Part shown: positions 35,201 through 45,879 of the stretch, one piece after another | Numbering within the stretch: position 1 is the stretch's first letter | Layout: every line of letters begins with the position of its first letter | Notes under the pieces: model-generated | Seen by the model: only the letters and a program-made list of their open reading frames with translations | Told to the model about the DNA's origin: nothing | The model's database searches: none | Assembly (NCBI GenBank): GCA_015501595.1 | Contig: JADNRX010000202.1 | Coordinates: 37,620 to 101,619 of the forward strand | DNA: 64,000 nt | Source: Hymenopellis radicata | Taxonomy: Eukaryota > Basidiomycota > Agaricomycetes > Agaricales > Physalacriaceae | Direction of reading: 5' to 3' | Translations under genes and position numbers: made by a program

Positions 35201-35711
35201 AGAATCGTGTAGAGAAAACACACGAACAGGCGTAGTACCAAACAAGCGAGTGCTCCCGTCAGGGAGATACTCAGTCCAGGACGTCGGATTATGCGGGTCG
35301 CCTTGCGCGATTATCTTCGACCACCGCTCCATTTCGAAGCGATACTCCGCGCCCCCAACGAATATAAGACGCTGACCGTCTAGTGCGAAACGATCATTGT
35401 TGTCGTAGTTCACAACGCCTGGTACAAAATAGAGAGATTAGATCATACAAATGCAAAAGGAAGGCTCAGAACAACTAACCGCGAAAACCATCTTGCGCTT
35501 TCGTGGCTTCGACACGCTCAATCATCGACGCTCCTCGGAGGACCCACGCCAGGCCAACAGTGGATGCGCCGGTAGATGCAGAATGGTAAGCAAGCGAGAG
35601 CTTGGGAGCCATCTTTGCTGGAGGGACTTGCAGAGGAATGTCGATGGAAAGCGAGCCATTAGCGTCAACAGATTGTGCAGCGGGCAACGTCCCAACTATA
35701 GTTGGCGGCAT
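29261..35711 (-). CDS. Giant SpvB/TcdB-type and YD-repeat/Rhs-core protein, Tc B/C-like, with introns
   Basis: About 2000 residues in about eleven exons. From ATG 35711 the first exon matches the SpvB N-terminal domain (GSLSIDIPLQVPP, LAYHSASTGASTVGLAW). Exons at 32456-34640 carry FG-GAP/VCBS-like Asp loops (DVSGDGKTD, GDLNGNG, GDFRGIGRSD) as in the TcdB middle region. 30960-32418 is a run of YD repeats. 30180-30920 is the Rhs core with DHLGSTVAV, KYDAFGK, GARFYDP, then GRFLTLDNY and NVYAFSRNNP. The last exons (29261-30000) code for a Gly-rich hydrophobic region and a basic tail I cannot assign. In bacteria TcB and TcC form a cocoon that encloses a C-terminal effector; whether this eukaryotic protein is made, or has any such role, is unknown. 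Introns and host-like codon use argue for long residence. The join near 32419-32455 requires a 37-nt intron (GTGACA...CTAG); otherwise the gene is frameshifted there. Confidence 0.8.
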
Positions 35712-36206
35712 CACAAGAGGATTGAGACTTCAATGTGGGGAAAGACAACGCTTTAAGCAAGTCATTAGAGTGGCCCATGTACGTAGTGTAATCCGATGAA
35801 AAGCAGGTGACTCATAGGCCGTCGCTGAAGTGCTCGTAATAATTCAGCGGGAAATGCTGAATCAGGTATGGATGCGTGAGCATTGACTAAAGATTCTTCA
35901 GCGACGGTGTCATGCTTTGGTTATCAAAGTACCGTAAGTGTATTGGGGCACGGAGCACGGCCGACGCGAGAAGAGTTTTTAAACAGCGTTAATTTCGGGT
36001 TCATAAGCTTCAGGTCAGAACGAACGTTGTTGAGGGAACGAAACAGAAGAGAGAGAAAGCAGAGGCAAAGGGTTTTCAATCTCCGCCAAGAGCCGCGGAC
36101 CCAGGTAGTTACTACCCGAATTTCGACCGCTTTGCGGCGGAACATCAAAAGCAGTATATCTCTGTCTATCAAGCATTACTTACATCGGATTGGCAAAGTG
36201 CGTGCC
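35712..36206. other. Intergenic region upstream of the Rhs-type gene
   Basis: No coding frame with support. Presumed promoter region of the minus-strand gene; no clear TATA element identified. Confidence 0.4.
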
Positions 36207-37446
36207 AGCTGAGAGAGCTTGAAGTTTCCACAAGATTTGAAGACATCGATGGAATCTGCTTGGCTTTACGTTTATTCAAAGTCCGCACGAATGCGTTGAG
36301 CAGGAGCGGCCCATCGATTTGCAATCTGCTATGAACCTACTACTACTAGGATATTCCTCCGATCATCAATCTGCGGGAGAAACTCAGTACTATTGAAAGC
36401 TTGCGCTGACACGTCTTTCCAAGCTGCCGGGGAAGAAAGAGGCCCTGGGAAGCTCCCCTAGACCGCCGGCGACCGAGATTGCCTCAAAACCCCAATTTTT
36501 CTAGGCTCCAAGCACCTCAAAAACCCAAAAATCGCTAGGGCTGTCACACCACGTGATGTATGTCACGCATTTTTTCCGCCGTGCGTTTTGGTGCGCCACG
36601 AGTGTTTCTACCCCTTTCTGGATCATCGAGCAGTATTTAAAGTGTTGTATAACTACTATTAGATGTCACATTCAGTAATCTAGCCATATTATCAATCTAT
36701 CTAGGGTTTTGAAATGAGTACCGGAACGCGCAACTTGATAGCCGGTACACTTCTTAACACTGCAGCGAGTTTCGATGAGCATAGTGCTTTCCAATGCTGA
36801 AGTGCTAACTTTCGATCAGATGGTGCATCCCCCAGCAAGCCAAGCTTCCCGGTGTGATAAAGAATATTATCCGCTGGTGCATGTGTGTACAACTGAGATG
36901 CAGGCCTCTAGACAGAAAGTCTAGATAGTCTATCAGTGACTACATTCTTGAGGCTTGCATGTGGACGAATCGGTCTGGTTATCCGCTTGTCTCGTCGCCC
37001 GGTCGCCGGTCAGAATCGAACCAGCGAGTGGAAAAACAATACGCTAGCGTGCTCCCGGGAGCCTCATACCAATACACCATTGGGGACACACCCTGTACGA
37101 CATTGGGGTTTCAGCTCATGCCGAGGATCCCTCAAAAACCCAAATGTTCGCCAAACATTGAGTCGAAATCCCCTGGAAAACCCAAATTTTCGCCAGAGAT
37201 TAGGTCGATTTTTGGCCCTCAAAAACCCAAAAATCGCTGGCGGTCTAGGGGAGCTTCCCAGGGCCTGAAGAAAGTCAGGTGTCCGCCTTACACCCCTCGT
37301 TGCCCATCCAAGACTGATCTACATATTACTCTTGACTCCTTCGTCTTTCAACTGAAAGTACTAGACTAATCGAACCTAGTCTGAAAACGTAAAGCCAAGC
37401 GAGGTTTTCGCACTGAATCTTGTGGAAACTTCAAGCTCTCTCAGCT
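36207..37446. repeat. Outer inverted repeat enclosing a hAT-like element
   Basis: 36207-36275 (CCAGCTGAGAGAGCTTGAAG, then TTTCCACAAGATT, and further on TTGGCTTTACGTTT) recurs in inverted orientation at 37385-37446. The arms face each other around 36440-37266. Without the inner element this would be a miniature element of about 0.4 kb; no target duplication of the outer unit was found. Confidence 0.65.
36440..37266. mobile_element. 827-bp non-autonomous hAT-like element, 8-bp TSD
   Basis: Perfect 28-bp terminal inverted repeats begin AGGCCCTGGGAAGCTCCCCT and continue with AGACCGCC. GAAGAAAG flanks both ends (36432-36439 and 37267-37274), an 8-bp TSD as in hAT elements. Subterminal direct repeats of CTCAAAAACCCAAA occur at about 36511, 37132 and 37219. 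No transposase. The TIR differs from that of the 6245-8671 element, so it is a separate family. Confidence 0.85.
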
Positions 37447-37619
37447 GGGACGATATGTGGCGGTGGTGCTGTTCACCGGTGATTGTATTCTCATTCTAAC
37501 GTTCAAATGATAAGCCCACGCGCGGAACTCGAGATACTTGAGCAGACAGAGCGGCTGGCCTATCTGGTATATAGTATGCCCCGCATTTTGCTTGACCCAT
37601 CTCATCAAGCCTATCAGAG

Positions 37620-38269
37620 ATGCCAGACCTTCCCACTGCCGCGCTAGCTTACAAGACCGTCACCTTCCGCAACATGATGGCGCATGACGGCGGCTCAGAC
37701 GCAGACAACGATCTTCAGGTCTGGCGCCCCGACCGTGAGCACATCTACTACCTTGTTTTCTGCGAAAGACATTAACTTCACCGTGACAGTTCCAAGTGAC
37801 TGGTCTTATCTGGGTCAGAGCTGGAGCACAAACGACACCGCTCCCAACGCCATCATCGTCCGTGCTCTAGAGACCGACGCACTCAGAGATATCACGTCCT
37901 GGGAGCGCGTCTGGGCTGACGTCGGGTCCGGAAAGTCTTGGAACTTCGCTCTCTGGCGCGGTATACCACCGACAACTACGTCGTCGTCGGGGGATATTCA
38001 TCAGGACCCCGAAGAGTGGCGGGTACCCGGCACCAGAATGGATACAGAAGAATGGTATCAAGGCTATCAGGAGAGATTTGGTAGTGGAAGACTCGGTATA
38101 CTGGGTCTGGGACGACAACGGTGTTGGCGCAGATAGAGGTGGGAGTGTGTGGCGCACGCGCGGCTCCAATGGTATATCTCCCAACGTGATTATTCCTATC
38201 GAGGGACATGGACAGGCTCCCCAGGACATCTGCTTTTCATTGAACCGTTCAAAGGTCATCGCGATGTAA
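37620..38269 (+). pseudogene. VPS62-like (DUF946-type) gene, copy A, degenerate
   Basis: Exon 1 from ATG 37620 ends WRPD at a GTGAGC donor (37731); exon 2 starts before SDWSYLG. The hallmark repeat of the family, W(A/N)D(V/K)GSGxxxxxxLWRGIPP with a following YVVVGG, is present at 37910-38000, and a second one (VWDDNGVGADRGGSVWR) at 38095-38140. But LWRGIPP, YVVVGG and the later IKAIRRDLVVEDSVYWVW lie in three different frames with no room for introns between them, so at least two frameshifts are present. Family role in yeast is vacuolar protein sorting; fungal paralogues are mostly uncharacterised. Confidence 0.55.
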
Positions 38270-38756
38270 AATTGGTGACATTTCTTCGAAAAATTCTGCT
38301 TCGCACATCAGTAAGTCTACAAATAAATTGTTGCCTTTTCCGGCTTGTTTGGCTTGTTTGTCCGATTCACTGGCTTTGCGTCGTCTACCACGTCTGCTGC
38401 ACGCGGTTCATGACATTAAAGATAGTGTAGAGTTCCTAGCAATAACTCATTTAAGAGGTGTGCCCCAAGAGCCGGTGCGAAACGGACACCCCGAACATTT
38501 TAAAAAGTCAGCTTGTGGGAACATTCGACTTGGCTTGTCGGCTTGTCAGCTTGTTGGAAATTTGGCGGGCTAAAAGGTCCGACAAGTTGAAACAAGCTAT
38601 TTGTCAAAGTACTGATGCATATCGTTCCTACGTACATTTTGACAATCACTTGTAGTTCAACCTACTTGTTTCTTCGCAAACTTCTTCTTCGCATATTGTT
38701 CCTATGTAGGATTTTAGGCTCGCTGTTCATGCTGAGGGCAGATAGCGGATAATTTT
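38270..38756. other. Spacer between VPS62-like copy A and the right arm
   Basis: No gene. Low-complexity GGCTTGT(T/C)-type words at 38340-38560 and TAGTTCAACCTACTTG at 38652 and again at 38777 are the only structure seen. Confidence 0.4.
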
Positions 38757-41331
38757 ATAACAATCCCTTGACTGGTAGTTCAACCTACTTGCTTACAATT
38801 CTAGTTACTGCCCTTTTCAGTCATACCTGTTCGAAAATCAGCGATCCCAGCCCAGACCCTCGTCTTCACTAATCACGCGGCCCATAGCCTTAGCAGTCAG
38901 CCCAGCCGCTCTACTGAACAAACTCCCGTCAATGGCATTGGCACCCGGCAATTCCGTACTCGCAAAATCCTCCAAACCGCTCTCCCTCGAGCCATATTGT
39001 TCAGCAAAGTGCATGAACGCACGCTGTATCTTGCACAGGTGGTCATCTTGGTGGAGGATAGCGTCCTGAATAATGGGAAACCATTGATTGGCGGTCGCCG
39101 TTCCGGGAACGAGAGCCCAGCTCGGGGATTCAAATGTGAGAGAGGGCCGCTTGGGCATCGCCAGGTCGGCGGAAAAGAACTTGGCAACATCGAGGTTGAA
39201 GGATCGTGGACGTCGGGAGACCCAGAACGCCAATGAGATCGTGAGGTAGCCTCTGAGGAACAGCTTCTGAGACGGTGGCGTGAGATAGGCCACAATGGAC
39301 GGAAGGAACAAGGACGAGGTCACAAGATGCATGCTGTTGACAGCGGTTAAACGCTTAGAACGTCAAACTTGGAGCTGACGACGTACAGGAAGAAATCGGC
39401 AAAGAACTCTTTCTCCGGGGCGTTGAATCCAGAGACGCTGTACACCAAACTGTTCATCCATTGTAGCTGTTCAATCTTGCGATGAACATTGTGGGGCTCG
39501 TCAAGGTTCAACGTCCACTGATTCGCGTATTCGACGATGGCCGAAGAGTTTGCTTTCATCGTCTCGGTGAAGAAGTTTTGCGCATCAGCGGGCGGGGCTT
39601 TGAACCGATCATCCTTGAGAATCCGAGCCATGATATCAAAGAGGTGGACCTCCTTGGGTTTACTAGGAGCGTGAGGAGACTTCGGTCCATCCAATACTAG
39701 ATCCGTGTCGACCTTGGAAGCCAATGTGTCCAGAGCGGACACCGATTCAAAGAGCGAAGCAGGGTAAAAAGGAGCATCGCGAGCTTCATGCACAGCAGCT
39801 TGTGCGAGACCTGTCCAAAGATGTTAGATACGCGCCTGGTGCATTGTCCACGAAATGCCATACCTTCCACAACCATTCCGGGAAGGCCAAACTCCAACCC
39901 GTACCCGACATGGATCATGGGGTGTGCAGCACCATCGAACAAACGAGCGAGCATCAGGGGCTGCTTATTTTGTGGCGCACCATCAATGATATTGGCGATT
40001 CGTGCGAACACGTAGTTTTCAAGTACTTGCGATACGCCTTTCTCGGTGATTTTCGCTTTGAAGAAGTTCACATACGCGACATAATACCTTCAGACATAGT
40101 CAATCAGTGATAACACCAATGTGAACGTGTAAACAACGTACTCTTCAGCTCCAAGATGGTCGTTGAAGGTCGATTCGTTGACAACGCCTGGAGGCTTGAT
40201 AACGGGCTTCTGAATAGGTATATCGTACTTGTACGCGGCTTGGATGAGATCTTTGTTCGCGCCTAGAGCCCAAATGGCCAAGACGTGATGCGACACATGG
40301 CTAGAAGAGATATATCAGATGACGCCAATGCTCCGTACCAATACTCACTTATGAAAGCGCAAGTCATTAAAGAATATATGCCATTTCTCGTGGTTATCCT
40401 TCAACACGTCGAGCAGAGCCTTCGTGGACGCAACACCTGCGCCGGGAAGACGCGACGGAGCGTAGAGGGAAGGCGCATGAGAGGGAGCAGGGAATAGTAA
40501 TTCAAGAGTCGTCATGGTTCTGGATCTGATGTCTGTCTCGTGCAAACCCTTTTATGCAAGAACCCGTCCAGCGATGTCAATGGTGAGAAGAAAGTGAACA
40601 TCGGATCTTTAGCACGCCTGAGCCGACTGCAGCAGGAAGGACGCGTAAGGCGAGTGTCATAGAATCGTACGTCGTGCTGAGTAATGGAGGGCACACGAGT
40701 GGCCAGAAGCTGGTGGGTGGGGCGCCTGTAACTCGGTATTGAATTGCTGTCAGTTCAGCAAAGCACGGGATATGATGCCTTTTTGATAAGACAAGCCCAG
40801 ACAATCTCCTCACAACGAGATGTGCGTAAATCCTGACCAAACGCCAGTCAGCGAACGCTAGTCATTGGTCAGGTGACCGCTGCGTCTAAGCCAGGGTTCT
40901 GAATCTTGACAAAAGAGTGAAGTAACAGTTGTGAGAAAATGGAAAGCATAACATCTGCAGAATTACGAGTGCGCACGGAAGCCATTCGAGCAGCCACTGA
41001 ACACGATGACAGTTTCCGTGTTTGTCGTCGCCTTCAGTCATGTGTCTTCAGAGTCTTCTCCTGTGTAGCGACCTGGTAGCGACGTGATAAGGTCCAAAAA
41101 CTAACTTCAGCGTTCCAACACAGTATAGCAAAAAGGGAATGATGGTAAGCGGAAAGCGACCGTGAGAAAAGTTGGTCCGGCTTTCGCGCCATCAACCTAC
41201 TCGGCAACGTCCACAGTGATTGCTTGTCGCAGCCTCGCAGGCATAACGTATTTAAACGCCACACTCCAGCTATATGTATACCTCATTCTCACACAGTCTA
41301 AAGTGCTTCGGAAGTTAGGACCTGACAGTAC
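38757..41331 (-). repeat. Right arm of the ~2.55 kb inverted duplication
   Basis: Reverse complement of 23583-26131, holding the open questin-oxidase-like gene and its upstream region. The outer end is near GAAGCACTTTAGACT (minus strand, about 41305). The distance between the inner ends of the arms is about 12.6 kb. Confidence 0.9.
38838..40515 (-). CDS. Questin-oxidase-like protein (DUF4243 family), open copy
   Basis: Five exons were phased exactly: 40349-40515, 40142-40300, 39864-40087, 39387-39810 and 38838-39333, coding for 489 residues. Family marks are a His-rich N-terminal block (NHVSHHVLAIWALGA), AAHPMIHVGYGLEFG with two conserved His, and HEARDAPFYPASLF. Questin oxidases of this family (PF14027) perform Baeyer-Villiger-type ring cleavage of anthraquinones with NADPH in some ascomycete pathways; most basidiomycete members have no assigned substrate. 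No signal peptide or membrane segment. There is no polyketide synthase in the window, so a pathway link is not supported here. The inverted partner at 24375-26055 has lost its exon 1 frame. Confidence 0.8.
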
Positions 41332-41439
41332 CCATTATCGCCTCCGGAAGTCTAACACGACATGACTTCAGCGAGCATGGCATAAAAAGCGCAGTGTATG
41401 TATAGTACGAAAACAATATTTGTATGTATCTTCAGACTA

Positions 41440-42077
41440 TTACATCTTGATAATCTTCGCAATATTCAACGAATAGCTGAGATCCATGGGGATCTGATCG
41501 TACTTGTCGTGGCTGAGCATCGCACCCGTCGCAATCCCTTCTTTTCCCTCTGTCTCCCAGACCGACCCATATCCGGTAGCTTTAGTACCCTTGTCATTCC
41601 AGACCATCCTCGCATGATCCATAATGATCAAATTCTTCCGAATCGCCTGATCCCTGCAGTCTGACTCGCAGTTGGAGGATCGTAGTTAGGATTATTGCTG
41701 AAGATACCGCCGACGACAACGTAGTCGCTGCTGGGCGGGATGCCCCGCCAGAGGGCGTAGGAATTTTCTTTCCGGAACCCCGGTCAGTCCAAACCAATTC
41801 CCAGCCTTGACGTCCTTAAAAACGTCAGGCTCGAGAGCCTTTACGATGACGCCAAAGGGAGGCTTGTTGTAATCGTTGGTGCCGCTGTGTCCCAAGTAGA
41901 ACCAACCATCAGGAACTACAGACGATGTTAGAATGACCGAGAAACGGCACGATACCACAGGAAAGACCATACCATCTGGGCGCCACGTCTGGAGGCGAGG
42001 TTCGCATTAGAGTCGACGTCGCTCGCCATCTTGTTGGGAAACTGAACAACCTTGTAGGCGATAGATGCGTTTGCCAT
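41440..42077 (-). pseudogene. VPS62-like gene, copy B, degenerate
   Basis: ATG at 42077 (MANASIAYKVVQFPN) is followed by frames that carry LQTWRPD, then PDGWFYLGHSG, ELVWTDRGSGK, ENSYALWRGIPPSSDYVVVG and finally ARMVWNDKGTKATGYGSVWE up to a stop at 41440. These pieces line up with copy A and with the family but are in different frames, with at least two frame changes that introns cannot explain (one within GSGK/ENSYALW, one before IRKNLIIMDH). An intron with GTATGG donor and TAG acceptor separates the first two exons as in copy A. Confidence 0.55.
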
Positions 42078-42323
42078 TGTATGTGCAAATGTGGCGCAGT
42101 CGAATGGTGGCGGAAACAAGGAAAGACTGAACCTTATAAAGACGAGCAAAATAATGAGACGTGGTCTCCGCTCGAAAAAAGGACCGTGAACTCCGAGGAG
42201 GCCAGGACAAATGGCGCACGTTGAAGAGGGGCATGAACGGGGAGAACAATTCGAGCTACTAGTTGCTGGACTAAAGCATCAGATAATGACCCGCTGACAT
42301 GTCGAATCGCCTAGCAAAGCTGT

Positions 42324-42547
42324 ATCGAAACTTCTAAAACTATTTGACTTCAGGTTCTATTTCCCTGTGGCGCACGGAACTTACGCTCATCTTGGCCAAT
42401 CGCTTGAGATTTCGGGTGTTGGTTATAGAAAGAATCTATCGAAACCTAAAACTATTTGACTTCAGGTTCTAGTTCCCTGTGGCGCACGCAACTTACGCTC
42501 ATCTGGGCCAATTGCTTGAGATTTCGGTCGCTGGTCATAGAAAGAAT
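42324..42547. repeat. Two tandem copies of a 112-bp unit
   Basis: CTATTTGACTTCAGGTTCTA starts at 42340 and again at 42452; both copies continue with TTCCCTGTGGCGCACG and end near ATAGAAAGAATC. A few substitutions separate the copies. Non-coding. Confidence 0.85.
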
Positions 42548-42734
42548 CGCGCGCGTTTGCATGAAGAGTAAGATGACATCTAAAAAGGAATAAGATTAGC
42601 AGAATGAATGGCAAGGTTCATGGCCGTTACTTCCGAACGTCCAGTAAAGCGGCAATAGTGTGATTTGTAAAAAGCCGTCAGTCTATGTATCATTCCAGAA
42701 ACTGGCTAGTCGATCGTTGGAGTGTGCTAGGACA

Positions 42735-43245
42735 TATGCTGCCCACTGTTCGCTGTGATCTTAAAGAGGCCAAGGCGGATCCCGAAGGCAGTTGGGGGTA
42801 AGGCAGGTAGGTAGGTAGGTAGAAACCGGCACCAGGTCCCTATCAGGCACAGCCGGGTGTCGAAGCGTTGTGAGTGGCGAGGGGGTAAGTAGGTCGGAGA
42901 AGGAAAGGGTTCCAAGCCACGTGTCAGGTTCTCGGCATCCTCCGCACTCCTCCGCACTTTCTTCTGAAGTAGGCTTCGATTGACTTTCTCATTCAGTCCC
43001 ATTCAGCAGATGACACATGCCGCCCGCTGTTCGCTGTGATATTAAAGGGGCCAAGGCGGATCCCAAAGGCAGTTGGGGGTAAGTAGGTTGGAGAAGGAAA
43101 TGGATCACTGAAGCCACGGGTACGTGTAAATGCGGTTCCCGGCATCCTCCGCACTTTCTTCGTGGATATGAACCTGATCTGAAGTAGCCTTTACTTCTAT
43201 TGACTTTGGATATGTCTCTCATTCAGTCCCGTTCAGCAGATGCCT
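42735..43245. repeat. Two degenerate tandem copies of a ~280-bp unit
   Basis: TGTTCGCTGTGATNTTAAAG with GGCCAAGGCGGATCCC and GGCAGTTGGGGGTAAG occurs at about 42747 and 43029; both copies pass through GGCATCCTCCGCACTTTCTT and end at CATTCAGTCCCRTTCAGCAG. The first copy has an extra GGTAGGTAGGTAGG run. Not coding. Confidence 0.8.
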
Positions 43246-43594
43246 CTTCTTCCGTCTATTATCCGATTCCGATCCTGTCCCTAGTTTGCCTTACGTTCCC
43301 TATTGGAAAGTTCTTCTGTCTTTACGCCACCCACGTGAGTACTTACGTCCAGATTCAGCGGTACATACTCGTTTCGCTCTGTCCAAACGACGACTTATAA
43401 GACGCTATGCTGAACTCGTCTCTTAACGCACTATACGGTGACCTTCACAATGCCCAAGTACGCTATTCTTCCTAACGCGCTGTCCTGCGAACCCAACTTT
43501 CCATCTAGACCTTCATCCACTGTCGGAATTAATGCTCTGAACGAGCTGAACCCCCCGCCTGATACAGCTGGCGCGAAACAGTACGGCTCCCACC

Positions 43595-44400
43595 ATGCCT
43601 ACTATGTCCTCCAAGTTTGACGCTCTCATCGTCAGGCAAACCAAGATAGTCTTTTCGAACCAGAGCGTTCCAATGGCTGGAGAATGGTCTAAATACCCCG
43701 CCATCCTCGACTGGAACATCGGATTCTACAGCTACAAGGTCGACTCTGAAAGCCGAGCGTGCTTCGTCATGGTGCACAGCGGCACGACCCAGACTATCAT
43801 CGACAATGTACAGCTGACGCACATGATCACCTATGTCGGTGGCGGCTCTGGCACCTTCGACAATCACCTCCCGGGCGCCAGTGAGGAAAGCAGCGGCGAC
43901 CTGTATCAGTGTATGCCATATCAGCGGCCCTACCTCGACGTAGCTGACCTTCCTCGCTAGACAAGATTAATTTCTCGCAAATTCTTAGCCTGACCAAGAC
44001 GGACACGAATACGTTCACGTTCACTGCCAAGTACGGGGACCAGTTCACTCGCAGAGGGTTTGTCCAGAGTGGCACGTATGACGATGACCAGGCGGTCTTT
44101 ACCCTTAAGAAGGCTATCAACTCGAATTACGCCGACTTCAATCGTGGTGATGGTCCGCATGTACGTGCTATTCCTCTCCGATACTTTGGCGATGTCTCTT
44201 ATGTCTCAACAGACATCGGTGTTTAAGCAAAATATCAAAGCTTTGACATTGTTCACTTGCGATATCAACTCGGCCAACAAATACACATTTCGTATGTCTA
44301 TTTCGGGAAGCTTGTTGAATTCAAACTAATAAATGCAACAGAGTTCTCATTCGACACCGGAGCAAGCGCTGTTACGAAGCAGATTGAGCTCTCTTTCTGA
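43595..44400 (+). CDS. Unrecognised 207-residue protein, probably all-beta
   Basis: Four exons fit exactly: 43595-43880, 43961-44160, 44213-44291 and 44342-44400, with donors GTGAGG, GTACGT and GTATGT and acceptors CTAG, ACAG and ACAG. The product begins MPTMSSKFDALIVRQTKIVF (an alternative ATG is at 43604), has a GGGSGTFDNHLPG turn and short alternating hydrophobic strands such as TNTFTFTAKYG, and ends TKQIELSF. No signal peptide, TM segment or Cys pattern. I do not know the family; strand-rich alternation suggests a beta sandwich of lectin or pore-former size, which is a guess from pattern only. It is convergent with the AKR gene, 160 bp away. Confidence 0.6.
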
Positions 44401-44560
44401 AGTGATTGCAACGTTGGCGCATATGTCCCAACTCATCATTGTCGAAGTCATAACGTCGAATGTCTGATGTATGCATAACACAATAACAATTGTTTTACGA
44501 CGAGCTAGTTGTATAGATACATCCTCCAATGGCTCTGGTAGAAATGAAAAACGAAGCCCT

Positions 44561-45879
44561 TTAAGATACGTAGCTCATAATCCCAGAAACATTTTCCAGT
44601 CCGTAATAAAGACAACCAAGGAACAAGAACACAAGAAGCATACGATGAACTTCAGCCCTGGCGCCGCCGTTTGGGCCTTTTGCGCCTGCAATGTCGATGG
44701 AGAGGAGTTCTTGCGGCTCAAGAGCTGTCGGGATGTCAACTGCCTTGTATTGCTCAACACGCAGACCAGACGTACTGAGATCTCCCGCGTTCAAGTAACC
44801 CTTCAGCCTCTCCTTCTTTGAGCTCGTACTAAATATAAGATGAGGATACCGTCACCAGCCCTTCATGAAGAGACCTACGTTATGACAACGGCGCCTTTCG
44901 ATTTGGTCCAGGCCAGTAGGATCTGATCTGGAGTGACACTGTACTTCTTAGCCAGCTTGTTAACGGGCTCGTCGACCGGTCCGCCAGGAGAGACAACAAT
45001 AGGTCTATTTACACGAGTTATTTTCGCTTCGACGATGATGAGAAAACGCGCACATTAATGGACTGTAAGCTTCAACGACGATGCCGGCCTTTCGACAGAA
45101 CTCAATTGTCGGAAGTTGTTCCGTGTAGACGTATGGTTGTAGCATGATCTGAGGCAGGGTAAGAAGAGATTGTGAGTAGGTGGTAAGACATACCTGATTC
45201 GCAACAGGTTTTACGGAGCATGATGCGAGCAGAATAGTCAGGTCCTTGACGCCAAAGTTACTGACCCCGATATTCCTTCACCCACGTCAGCATGTGCTCC
45301 CACGCCATATCAACTATATTTACTTGACGAATCCCTGTGCCTTGAGCTCTTCCATCTGCTTCCACGCAGTGGGGATGTCTGGGACAGCAAGCCGGGGGTG
45401 ATGGACGAGGTAAAGGTCGACATAGTCGATTCCCAGCTGTATTGAACATTAACGAGGGTAAAGTCGTCCATGTAATCCACGTACATTGTTCAAGCTGTTG
45501 CGAATAGAGGTCTTGATGTCGAGTCCGTTCAAACCAGAGTACTTGGTCGTAATAAATATATCCTGGCGAGCCAGCCCGCTCTCCCGAATCGCAATTCCAG
45601 CTTCGGTTTCATTTCGGTATGCTTGGGCCGTGTCTGCAAACACTAATTCATAGCTGTCGTGGACGTGAGAGGTGGCATAGTAGTGCTCACCGATATGACT
45701 GAACCCGACCGATATCGCCGTGTCCACCTGGGATATAGGCCCCTCTCCGTTACCGATTTTCCATGTCCCGAACGCGATACCAGGGATCTCGGTTCCTAGC
45801 AGGAGTTGCTCATTATGTATACTATAAGGAGAACGCGCTGGCACGTACCGTCGTTGAGCTTGATGGGGTCCCAAGGCAT
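44561..45879 (-). CDS. Aldo-keto reductase with C-terminal hydrophobic segment
   Basis: NAD(P)H-dependent carbonyl reductase of the AKR superfamily, TIM-barrel fold. Exon 1 starts at ATG 45879 (31 nt) and joins to GTEIPGIAFGTWKIGNGEGP. The catalytic tetrad is visible: Asp and Tyr in DTAQAYRNE, Lys in FITTKYSG and His in LYLVHHP. Later exons hold SNFGVKDL (cofactor-side loop) and TPDQILLAW; the last exon (after an intron with donor GTAGGT and acceptor TTTAG at about 44821-44875) adds about 85 residues that end in a hydrophobic stretch LLVFLFLGCLYYGL. Such a tail is not part of the AKR fold and could anchor the protein to a membrane. Substrate unknown. Confidence 0.8.

Noticed and set aside
37960..38005. 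A 44-nt intron in VPS62-like copy A that would bridge two frames
   Set aside because: It would remove the conserved YVVVGG block of the family, so a frameshift is the better reading.
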